From Brumimicrobium ulvae (GTDB taxonomy: Bacteria; Bacteroidota; Bacteroidia; Flavobacteriales_D; Crocinitomicaceae): 64,000 nucleotides of DNA. Positions 35,184 to 43,063 of this stretch are shown here, piece by piece. Every line of letters starts with the position of its first letter. Position 1 is the stretch's first letter. Below the pieces are notes generated by a model, which saw only the letters and a program-made list of their open reading frames with translations, was not told where the DNA came from and did not search any database. Made by a program: the position numbers and the translations under genes. The stretch is taken from assembly GCF_947504225.1 (NCBI RefSeq), contig NZ_CANNGT010000002.1, positions 248,001-312,000 on the forward strand. Reading direction: 5' to 3'.

Positions 35184-36764
35184 CTATTTTTTGTTCTTCT
35201 GTGATGCCGTTTTTCCTTTGTTAAGTAGAAGTCCTGAAAACATAAAATAGATAAAAAACAAACCACTCAACCAATAACTATAGCCCATGATCTTGCTGTA
35301 GAATGAAGTTTTACTCTTGAGGGGTAAAAAACCTTCTAAAAGCGTAAAAGATCGACCGGTATTGGAAACGGTTTTTGAACTTCCGTTGGGATTGATTATG
35401 GCGGAGTAGCCATAGTTAGAAACACGGTAAACTGGAATGCCAACTTGAATGGCGTTGGCTTTATTTAATTTTAAATATTGATCAGACAACATCTGACTTT
35501 TGTTCCAGTCTTCATTTGTATGAATGACCAAAAACTCTTTGTCCTTTGCTGCAGCAGCAACAAGCATTGGGAAAACACTCTCGTAACACAACAATGTATT
35601 CAATTGTTTACCACGATAAACGAATTGGTCTTCCCGATTCAAAACAGAAACTTTTCTGTCATCTCCAATGCTGGTGATGTGGTTGTTGATCCATTGTGCT
35701 ATCGCATTGTCTGGAATGTATTCAAAAAAGGGAATAAAGCGCTTTTTTGATTTCACTTTTGTGCGTTCTCCCATGAGGATGGAAATATTATTGTTGTCAT
35801 AATGGATGTTGTACTCTTCGATAAAACGCGATTGAACAGAAGGAGTTTTGTTGACACTAAAAATATATGCACCAGCTAAATAGCTTTGTTGTTTTGACTT
35901 GTTTAATTCTTGAATATGTTGAATGATTTTATTGTCATTGAGTCCTTCTACCCAACCGAAGGCGTTAAAAAAAACTTCAGGCAATAAAACCAGCGAATTT
36001 GGTGCAGCAACTTCAGCAACGCTGTCTATCAACGCTATGGGTTGGTCTCGGTAGACTTCATTTTTTGATTCAATTTGACTATGAACAATAGAAACTTTTG
36101 CATTTTTATCGGGTTCTGGGTTTTTAGATTGGTAGAATTGAATAACACTATATAAATTTAATCCAAGAAACAAAACAATGGAAACAGCGGAGAAAACCTT
36201 TAGTTTTTTGTTTGTATACCATTTAAATAGAGCAAAGTTAACCAAAATCAATAGTGCTGAACCTCCTTCTACTCCTAGGAAAGAATAATATTGTATGAAG
36301 GCTATGTGATTTCCCCAGGCATAACCCATTTGATAAAATGGTACCAATAGCGTTACGTTTTGCATGATGAGCTCATAGAAGATAAAAAGGCATATTATTG
36401 CGTAATTGGAGATGTTTTTATTCAGAACTAAACTAAAAACAGCGGTAAATAATACAATTTCGGTGAAGATTAAAACGAGTAAGGCAACCATTGAAATATC
36501 AAATAACCACACCAAATCAATGGCGACAATTGGAGCTCTAAATAAGACTGCAAGTAGCATTAATTTAAGCCCTTTCTTTTTCCAGTTAAGTGGAGCATTA
36601 CGGATAGATTCAAAAGCAATAAAAAGAGGAACTAAGCAAACCAATTGTAAAAATGACAAGACATCAAAATGCCAAGAAACTGCATAGCTTACTCCAGCTA
36701 TTAATGGAAATAAATGCATTTTAAGGAACGCATAGTTATTCGAATGCCTTGTAAAATTCATCAA
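35184..36764 (-). CDS. lnt: Apolipoprotein N-acyltransferase
   Basis: 526 residues: six to seven N-terminal membrane helices, a nitrilase domain (about 225-490) and a last helix near the C-terminus. The catalytic triad is visible as Glu in LLPEVFFNAFGW, Lys near KRFIPFFEYIP (the E. coli counterpart is RLVPFGEYVP) and Cys in LLCYESVFP. It adds the third acyl chain to lipoproteins in the inner membrane, consistent with the many lipoproteins in this window. The motifs are a little divergent from proteobacterial Lnt, which is normal for the phylum. Confidence 0.92.
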   Translation of the reverse strand: MMNFTRHSNNYAFLKMHLFPLIAGVSYAVSWHFDVLSFLQLVCLVPLFIAFESIRNAPLNWKKKGLKLMLLAVLFRAPIVAIDLVWLFDISMVALLVLIFTEIVLFTAVFSLVLNKNISNYAIICLFIFYELIMQNVTLLVPFYQMGYAWGNHIAFIQYYSFLGVEGGSALLILVNFALFKWYTNKKLKVFSAVSIVLFLGLNLYSVIQFYQSKNPEPDKNAKVSIVHSQIESKNEVYRDQPIALIDSVAEVAAPNSLVLLPEVFFNAFGWVEGLNDNKIIQHIQELNKSKQQSYLAGAYIFSVNKTPSVQSRFIEEYNIHYDNNNISILMGERTKVKSKKRFIPFFEYIPDNAIAQWINNHITSIGDDRKVSVLNREDQFVYRGKQLNTLLCYESVFPMLVAAAAKDKEFLVIHTNEDWNKSQMLSDQYLKLNKANAIQVGIPVYRVSNYGYSAIINPNGSSKTVSNTGRSFTLLEGFLPLKSKTSFYSKIMGYSYWLSGLFFIYFMFSGLLLNKGKTASQKNKK

Positions 36765-36864
36765 TATAAAATTCGGTTCTTTAAAGCAATTCGCAAGCGA
36801 ACGCCTTTGTAGTATGTGTAAACAAACATAAGTATTTATTTCTAAATTCCTTAAGGAAACCTGC

Positions 36865-38139
36865 TTAGCCTTTTCGGGTGTTTTCTAAGTCTTTGTCTTT
36901 ACTGAATTTCCATATTACAGCATCCAGATAATAATGATGTAAAATCAAAACGATAAAAAACACTGAAACAAAAACTTTCGTAGCATTCATTGATTCGGGT
37001 AAGATGTGATTCACTCCAGTTCTTCCAAATTCGAAGACCAAAGAAAAACCAACACCAAGAAGGAAAAGAAGAACAATCTTTTGACTTAATTTTTTAGCCA
37101 AGCCATGGTCTTTTTTTCCTTGGCTAAATTGCTTCTTGCTAAAACTGGGCACAAAAGCCAAATACTGTATGTTGTGGGGAAGTGTGATGGCCGCAACAAT
37201 GATGAATTTATCGCCTTCAATGGGGAAAAGAATAACACCGAAATAAAGGATTAAGGTCGTAATTAATACACCCCATTTTTTCCAGTTCATGGATTTTTCA
37301 CTGATTTGAAATCGAATGGCTTGAATGATGGATACCACAAAAATCAAACTTACGATGACCAAAAGTGTCGTTAATACGAGTTCGGCATTCCACTTTAATA
37401 TAGAAAAGATTAAAAGACCGGTAAACAAGCAAAATAAAGCCATGTTTCTAGCGGGAATTTGGTACTGAAAACGTTTGAAAAGAAGCGCTATACTTCCTAA
37501 AATAAAGGCAAAAACAAAGTTCAAATAAGCAATTTGATGCCACCATTCTATAACTGCTGCTTTTCTTTCTGGAATGGGGTCAAAAATATAGACTTCAGAT
37601 CCTGTAAACCATATCGGATCAATACTATTGAGGAGAATTAATGGAATAAAGCTTCCGCTTAACACCGATAGTTTATCCCAATTAATTTTCGTTTTACGTT
37701 CATTCGCCTGTTTTTTGTATAGCGCCATAAAGCCCCAGTTTTGCTGAACCAAGTGGTAGAAACCAAGAATTAAAACAAACTTTCTAAAAAAGACAAAGAA
37801 ATAATACCCTTTGGATGAAAAGGCCTCATGACTGATCCACCAAAAACCCATTAAAGGAATGATTGTGATAAATAACAATGCTGGAATCATCCAGTTCTTA
37901 TTCTCTTGGTAATAGCTTTTGTCTAAAAACACCCGGTAATAAGTCGAGAAGTAATGGTTGATGTCAAAGAGGACAGAATAAGCAATAAAAAAAATGATGT
38001 ACGCTAAAGTTGTTGAAGAGTTGGGAATTTCCAAAAAATGAAGAAGAAATAAATAGAGGCCCAATATGACGAACCCGAAAACAGGAGCTAAAATAATATA
38101 GATCCAGTCTTTTTTTTGAGCACCTAAAATAGTATTCAT
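36865..38139 (-). CDS. Polytopic membrane protein with conserved histidine motifs, unknown function
   Basis: 424 residues with about 11-12 membrane helices. I do not recognise it. Four helices carry polar, histidine-bearing motifs: FDINHYFSTYYRVFLD (about 58-73), FYHLVQQNWGFMALYKKQ (about 127-144), LPHNIQYLAFV (about 317-327) and HHYYLDAVIWKF (about 404-415). Aligned His/Asp/Tyr residues inside membrane helices suggest a metal- or cofactor-binding membrane enzyme rather than a simple transporter, by analogy with di-iron or carotenoid-cleaving membrane proteins; this is inference. A CAAAAATA box at 38158-38165 (minus TATTTTTG) may be its -7 element. Confidence 0.65.
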   Translation of the reverse strand: MNTILGAQKKDWIYIILAPVFGFVILGLYLFLLHFLEIPNSSTTLAYIIFFIAYSVLFDINHYFSTYYRVFLDKSYYQENKNWMIPALLFITIIPLMGFWWISHEAFSSKGYYFFVFFRKFVLILGFYHLVQQNWGFMALYKKQANERKTKINWDKLSVLSGSFIPLILLNSIDPIWFTGSEVYIFDPIPERKAAVIEWWHQIAYLNFVFAFILGSIALLFKRFQYQIPARNMALFCLFTGLLIFSILKWNAELVLTTLLVIVSLIFVVSIIQAIRFQISEKSMNWKKWGVLITTLILYFGVILFPIEGDKFIIVAAITLPHNIQYLAFVPSFSKKQFSQGKKDHGLAKKLSQKIVLLFLLGVGFSLVFEFGRTGVNHILPESMNATKVFVSVFFIVLILHHYYLDAVIWKFSKDKDLENTRKG

Positions 38140-38294
38140 AAAGCCTTAGTGTTTACTCAAAAATAACAATCCTTCTTTAAGAATACGAAATACCTTTAAC
38201 ATATTCGCTTTAAAGTGAAAATAGAAATAAAGCAAATTAACTTTTCAATCTGCAAGGGAGGAAGCGGTAGAAAAACAATTGTAAAACGGCTCGC

Positions 38295-39464
38295 TTACCC
38301 TCGTGGATTCGAAAAGGTATTCACATCAAATCCTGTAATTTCATGGTCACATAAAATCACCATTCTTTCGATAATGTTTCTTAATTCACGAATATTACCT
38401 GTCCAATTGGTGTTTTTAAGGGCTTCCAACGCGTCATCTGTAAACTTTTTTCTTGGAATTCCGTGTTCAGCACAAGTCATGGTTAAAAAATGTTCAGCCA
38501 ACAATGGAATATCATCTTGTCTATCATTTAGCGTTGGAACATGGATTAAAATAACACTTAAACGGTGATATAAATCTTCTCTGAAGTTACCTTCTTCGAT
38601 TTCCTTACGGAGATTTTTATTGGTTGCTGCGATAATGCGAGGATTAACTTTTATGTTTTTCTCTCCACCCACCCTTTGAATTACATTTTCTTGCAGTGCA
38701 CGCAATACCTTGGCTTGTGCGGATGCGCTCATGTCACCAATTTCGTCCAAGAATAAGGTTCCGTTTTTGGCCAATTCGAACTTTCCTTTCTTTTGCTTAA
38801 CGGCAGAAGTAAAAGCACCTTTTTCATGTCCAAACAACTCACTTTCGATTAATTCTGCTGGAATAGCAGCACAGTTTACTTCAATAAAAGCTTCGTCCTT
38901 TCGTGGACTATTGTCGTGCAGAGATCGAGCAACAAGTTCTTTTCCTGTTCCATTTTCTCCAGTAACAAGTACACGTGCTTCACTAGGACCCACTTTTTCA
39001 ATCATTTCTTTGATTTGAATAATTGCATCCGTTTCTCCGATGATTGAAGAGCCTTTAAAACGTTGAACCGTTTTTCTCAACGCTTTCTTTTCTTCTACCA
39101 AGTTGTTTTTCTCACTCGCATTACGAATGGTCACCAATATACGGTTCAAATCCAGTGGTTTTTCAATAAAATCGAAAGCTCCAAGTTTGATTGCCTCAAC
39201 AGCTGTTTCAATGTTTCCATGTCCAGAAATCATGATCACCGGACTGTCTACTTTTTCTTTTTGAAGGGCGGCCAATACCTCCATACCATCCATCTTGGGC
39301 ATTTTTATATCACAAAAAATAACGTCGTAATATTGTGACGTTGCTTTTTCAAGCCCTTCCTTTCCGTCTTCTGCTTCGTCAACTTCGTAGTTTTCGAATT
39401 CAAAAATTTCTTTAAGTGCTCTGCGAATGCTTTTTTCGTCGTCAATGACTAAAATCTTGCCCAT
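38295..39464 (-). CDS. Sigma-54-type response regulator lacking a DNA-binding domain
   Basis: 389 residues from the ATG at 39462-39464 (MGKILVIDDEKSIRRAL); an in-frame start 57 bp upstream crosses a TATTTTTG promoter box and is rejected. A receiver domain (acidic DD; phospho-Asp in IFCDIKMPKMDG) is followed by the AAA+ domain with Walker A GENGTGKELVA, the loop GAFTSAVKQKKGKFELA and LFLDEIGDMSASAQAKVLRAL. The chain stops after IRELRNIIERMVI...FSNPRG, so the Fis-like HTH is missing, and the GAFTGA motif reads GAFTSA. Such HTH-less forms are known to me from Flavobacteria. Whether it still drives sigma-54 is unclear. Confidence 0.9.
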   Translation of the reverse strand: MGKILVIDDEKSIRRALKEIFEFENYEVDEAEDGKEGLEKATSQYYDVIFCDIKMPKMDGMEVLAALQKEKVDSPVIMISGHGNIETAVEAIKLGAFDFIEKPLDLNRILVTIRNASEKNNLVEEKKALRKTVQRFKGSSIIGETDAIIQIKEMIEKVGPSEARVLVTGENGTGKELVARSLHDNSPRKDEAFIEVNCAAIPAELIESELFGHEKGAFTSAVKQKKGKFELAKNGTLFLDEIGDMSASAQAKVLRALQENVIQRVGGEKNIKVNPRIIAATNKNLRKEIEEGNFREDLYHRLSVILIHVPTLNDRQDDIPLLAEHFLTMTCAEHGIPRKKFTDDALEALKNTNWTGNIRELRNIIERMVILCDHEITGFDVNTFSNPRG

Positions 39465-39509
39465 GGATGATGTTTTTGAGTTAATTGGGTCAAAAATAGA
39501 AAAAAATAA

Positions 39510-39691
39510 GCAGAGATGCACTGAGTTATCACAAAGGTTCGCAAAGAAGAAAGTAAGGACAAAAGAAAAAGAAAGAGTTTTGTATGCAGCTATGCACTGT
39601 TAAATTTTAAATCTCCCGACTAAAGTCTGTGTAACTTTCAATAGGCTTCTTTTTCCTTTTTTGCGTACCTCTGCACTTACGTGACACTCTG
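39510..39691. repeat. Degenerate ~12-nt periodic repeat pair in inverted orientation
   Basis: The left part, about 39510-39553, reads as 12-nt units of the type GCAGAGATGCAC / TGAGTTATCACA / AAGGTTCGCAAA. The right part, about 39661-39691 (TTGCGTACCTCTGCACTTACGTGACACTCTGC), has the same composition in the opposite orientation (TTTGCG, CTCTGC). The two therefore look like inverted copies of one periodic sequence in the 258-bp spacer between the regulator and the Omp28 gene. This resembles short periodic intergenic repeats seen in many Bacteroidota, but the copies are degenerate. Confidence 0.35.
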
Positions 39692-39722
39692 CCTCAATTT
39701 TAATGGCCTACCATCACTTCTA

Positions 39723-40661
39723 CTAATCTTGAATTTTCTGCTTTATAACCTGTAAGATTTCGTAGGTATCTGTATCGTAAACATAAATCAATAAATGCAT
39801 ATTGGATACATCTAACCCATTAGGAATTTTATACGAATAATCTAAGATTACTTTATCACCCGATGCAGCATCAGGAGTAAATGCATTCACACCAAAAGGG
39901 TTGTTGTCAATGCTCCCAAGGTGTTTATCTCTGTGTACATAAAATTCATTGTCGCTATTGTCTGGCATTTTTTGCCAATCCACCAATGAATCTTGAATCA
40001 CATAAACCACTGAATTCATATTAATTGCTTCGCTGGTTTTCTTTTCTAACTCAACATGAAGATAACCTCCGTTTGTACTTGGATAATAATTGAATACAGA
40101 CTGTATGTTCACTTTTAGATTGTTCTCGTTGAGAATATCAGTTGCTCTACTTTGCCAAGTTCCTGTAAAGGCGAACATATTTCCGTTCACTGTTTTTCTA
40201 TTAATCGTTCCTTGTGGGTTTCCAAAAAAGTTAAACCCATTGGCAAACTCTAATCCATAGGCAACGGCATCTGGATTGGTATGGTCTGTAGAGTATTTAT
40301 TGTCATCTGGATACGATTCTTGAAATACCATTTGTGCTCCTGGATCAATATGAATTGAAGCGACAAAAATTCGTGAGGGATTGTTTTCATGAATACCATG
40401 TGCAACATCAGCCGCAGTTGGACAGTTAATGCAAGTATGTCCTGTATAATCTTCAATTAAAACGTTAACATCAGTATTGGTGTTTTGTGTAAAAACTGGA
40501 TATTCATTGGCTAAATAATCCTCCCATGTTCCATCTGGATATAAGCTTGTATCAAGATCTATACTTGCTACATTTTGATATGGATGCTCTACTTTATCAC
40601 AACTGGTGAAAAGTAAAACGGTTCCGCTTAAAAAGAATAAAATTTGATATAAATTTTTCAT
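39723..40661 (-). CDS. Omp28-related lipoprotein with thioredoxin-like CxxC
   Basis: 312 residues with a lipobox (LFTSC, C21). The region from about 65 carries VLIEDYTGHTCINCPTAA, a thioredoxin-type CxxC (C77, C80), followed by ASIHIDPGAQMVF and GNPQGTINR. This matches the Omp28 family of Bacteroidota outer-membrane-associated proteins, whose core is thioredoxin-like. It is last in a three-gene unit with the DUF6029 barrel and the TlpA-like protein, which start 12 bp and about 1.7 kb upstream. Likely place: outer membrane, with the CxxC facing outward or the periplasm. Function is inferred from fold and context. Confidence 0.9.
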   Translation of the reverse strand: MKNLYQILFFLSGTVLLFTSCDKVEHPYQNVASIDLDTSLYPDGTWEDYLANEYPVFTQNTNTDVNVLIEDYTGHTCINCPTAADVAHGIHENNPSRIFVASIHIDPGAQMVFQESYPDDNKYSTDHTNPDAVAYGLEFANGFNFFGNPQGTINRKTVNGNMFAFTGTWQSRATDILNENNLKVNIQSVFNYYPSTNGGYLHVELEKKTSEAINMNSVVYVIQDSLVDWQKMPDNSDNEFYVHRDKHLGSIDNNPFGVNAFTPDAASGDKVILDYSYKIPNGLDVSNMHLLIYVYDTDTYEILQVIKQKIQD

Positions 40662-40672
40662 CGCTTTATGTA

Positions 40673-42328
40673 TTAGAAACTATGCGTAAATGTTAAAGAT
40701 AAACCATTTGATGCAGGAACGAATCTACATATTCCTCCAACACAAAACAATCCTTCTTTTTGTCTTCCATATCCTACTTGAACACGTGTAGCACCCCAAA
40801 TTTTCCCTACAAACAACATCGGGTAATTAATGCGGTCTTCTTTCACTGGGTTTCCATAATTGGATTGGAATATTGCACTAAAGAACCAGTCGGGTGAAAT
40901 GGTGTACTCGATCAATCCTGTTGCCCAAGCTCCTCTATCTTTGTTGTCCACAGTCCATAATCCTTGAACTTCTGCTCTAACAGTGTGCTTTCTGTTGATT
41001 TTATATTCAACATCTAACACTCCAATATGAGATTCAATAATTCCTTTTTCGTCGGTGAGTTTCAATACGTCGTTGTTCATCGAAATATTGTAGTAACTCG
41101 CTTCAATGGTCCATTGTTTATGTACTTTTCTTTTCACACTCACATTAATGTCTCTCCAGTACAACAAATCACTTTTGTCGAATAGGCTTGATTCATAAGT
41201 AACGCGAGAAGAGTCCAAAGGGTTGATTCCTGAAGTCTTTTTTAAGGGTTCATAAGCGGTAGAGAAGTTCAAAGAAATATCTGTTCCGTACTTTCCTCCT
41301 AATTTAGTTCCTCTTTTGATGTTGTAAATAATGTCTGCTTGGAAAGCTACTTCTCCATTGGGCTGAGAAGCGTATGGATAAAGCGTTGCGACTAAATTAT
41401 ACGTATGTGTTTTGGTCAATGGAGGAATGAATCCCATGGTGAGGTCTTGAAGAACAGCATCTCTATCACTTCTAAAACTCATATTGTCAATTGATTTTGC
41501 CGAAAGAACAATTCCCAAACCTTTTTGAGAGTACCCGGCATTCACAATCATTCCTTTACCGTAATTATAAATGTATCCGTTGTCTTGTGAAGGATCTTGT
41601 TCTTTAATAATGTATTCACCATTAATGAAGAACTTTTTGTACGCTAAAGCCAATCGTCCTCCATATGCTCCAGTGTTTTCTGGTAAAACAAATTCAGAGT
41701 TGTTGTCTTCTTGGAACCTAGAAACCAATGAACCTCCTCCTGTAATTCTAACATTATGGTCAGAGAGTTTTGGAAACCACTCATTAAAGTTAACTTCTAA
41801 ATCTGCTCCCCTAACGATTCCTGCGCCATATTGATTTTTACCCTCTACAAAAGCAAAACGTTGGCGTCCATATACCGTTTTAAGGGTTACTCCTTTGTAA
41901 GGGCGTAAGTTTAAGCTGATTCCATTCATCATGTTATCTAAACCTAAAGCACGATCTTCGTATGAACGAAAAATAAGTCCTGAACCGAATTGCTCATAGA
42001 AGTTACCTACGGTAATATCTACTAAATCATTTTCGTATCCAACATATCGGTACCCTAATCCAGCCCCATCAAATCGGTCCGGGTAACCTAATGTTCTAGG
42101 AAGATAACCTTCTAATCTTACTCCTGCTTTAAATCCAGCGAGTCGGTAGTTAACATTGATATAAGAATTCAGCAAAGCCTTCTCATCTGGTTGAATGGCA
42201 TTGATTTTATCATCAGACAAAAGGTATTGGAAGTTTGTCTCCATGTTCCCTGAAATGGACCCTTGCGCCAACGCATTCACTCCTGCAAATAACAGAAGTG
42301 CACCAGTGAGTATTTTTGAAGTTTTCAT
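40673..42328 (-). CDS. DUF6029 family outer-membrane beta-barrel protein
   Basis: 551 residues: signal peptide (ending NALAQ), then many amphipathic strands with alternating aromatic residues through to a C-terminal F (LSLTFTHSF), which is a typical outer-membrane barrel signature. The pattern RYVGYENDLVDITVGNFYEQFGSGLIFRSYEDR recalls the DUF6029 family. Cysteines are almost absent except FCVGGICRFVP near the C-terminus (a C-x5-C pair in a loop). It lies between TlpA and Omp28 genes; a role as barrel partner of the redox proteins is inference. Confidence 0.87.
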   Translation of the reverse strand: MKTSKILTGALLLFAGVNALAQGSISGNMETNFQYLLSDDKINAIQPDEKALLNSYINVNYRLAGFKAGVRLEGYLPRTLGYPDRFDGAGLGYRYVGYENDLVDITVGNFYEQFGSGLIFRSYEDRALGLDNMMNGISLNLRPYKGVTLKTVYGRQRFAFVEGKNQYGAGIVRGADLEVNFNEWFPKLSDHNVRITGGGSLVSRFQEDNNSEFVLPENTGAYGGRLALAYKKFFINGEYIIKEQDPSQDNGYIYNYGKGMIVNAGYSQKGLGIVLSAKSIDNMSFRSDRDAVLQDLTMGFIPPLTKTHTYNLVATLYPYASQPNGEVAFQADIIYNIKRGTKLGGKYGTDISLNFSTAYEPLKKTSGINPLDSSRVTYESSLFDKSDLLYWRDINVSVKRKVHKQWTIEASYYNISMNNDVLKLTDEKGIIESHIGVLDVEYKINRKHTVRAEVQGLWTVDNKDRGAWATGLIEYTISPDWFFSAIFQSNYGNPVKEDRINYPMLFVGKIWGATRVQVGYGRQKEGLFCVGGICRFVPASNGLSLTFTHSF

Positions 42329-42363
42329 AAGCTATTTTAACAGACTAAATATTCAGATTAACT

Positions 42364-42885
42364 TTATTCTTCAGTTAATTTTAAAATCTCATCATACAGT
42401 TCGTATTCATCTCCAGGAGCATAGTTGTTGTGCGAATATACGATGTTACCGTTTCCATCCACTAAGAAAGTATGCGGTACATTGTTAACGCCCATTGCTC
42501 TTTTTAAATCTCCATTCGGGTCAAGTAAAATTTGATATTCCCATGATCTAGAATCTACATAAGGAACAACGCGACTTGCGGTACGCTGGTCATCTACAGA
42601 AACTGCGATTAAACGAACGCCAGTTTCATCTTGCCAATCAATATATAAATCGTGGATTGCATTTAATTCTTTTTTGCAGGGTGTACACCATGTAGCCCAA
42701 AAAGAAATAATCATTGGTTTGCCATCATTTTCTAACTGTCCTGTTTGAATGGTTTTTCCTTCAATATCTTTTAATTGCATGTCGGGGATTACTTTGTCTA
42801 AAATCCCTTTGTCATTTTCTTGAGCGGTAGTTGTTAAGGTTAAAAAGACAAAAGCCGAAGCTAAAAGAAGTGATAATTTTTTCAT
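42364..42885 (-). CDS. TlpA-like periplasmic thioredoxin
   Basis: 173 residues: a signal peptide (cleaved near residue 21, TTTAQ), then a TlpA/ResA-type domain with MQLKDIEGKTIQT, the catalytic FWATWCTPCKKE (C67-T-P-C70), a SVDDQRTASRVVPYV insertion and the cis-proline in VPHTFLVDGNG. No lipobox, so it should be soluble in the periplasm. TlpA proteins reduce disulfides of envelope proteins. Placed at the head of the DUF6029-Omp28 unit, it is a natural electron donor to the outer-membrane thioredoxin proteins; that relay is inference. Confidence 0.93.
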   Translation of the reverse strand: MKKLSLLLASAFVFLTLTTTAQENDKGILDKVIPDMQLKDIEGKTIQTGQLENDGKPMIISFWATWCTPCKKELNAIHDLYIDWQDETGVRLIAVSVDDQRTASRVVPYVDSRSWEYQILLDPNGDLKRAMGVNNVPHTFLVDGNGNIVYSHNNYAPGDEYELYDEILKLTEE

Positions 42886-43006
42886 GATTTTATAGTTTTA
42901 TAATTCACCATTATTAAAGCACAATTCATACCATATAATGTGTTGACGTCAAATATATAGATAAATGTCAAAAAGCCTTTGGAAATCGCGCACTTACTAT
43001 TGGATT

Positions 43007-43042
43007 CCAAAAAGAAAGAGAGACGAATAATCGCCTCTCTTT
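43007..43042 (-). terminator. Intrinsic terminator after the type IX thioredoxin gene
   Basis: Minus strand: AAAGAGAG (43042-43035) pairs with CTCTCTTT (43022-43015); an inner CGA/TCG pair extends it. A U-rich tail (CTTTTTGG) follows. It lies 22 bp after the gene at 43064-44671, separating it from tlpA. Confidence 0.85.
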
Positions 43043-43063
43043 ACTGTGCATTAATTATCTGAG

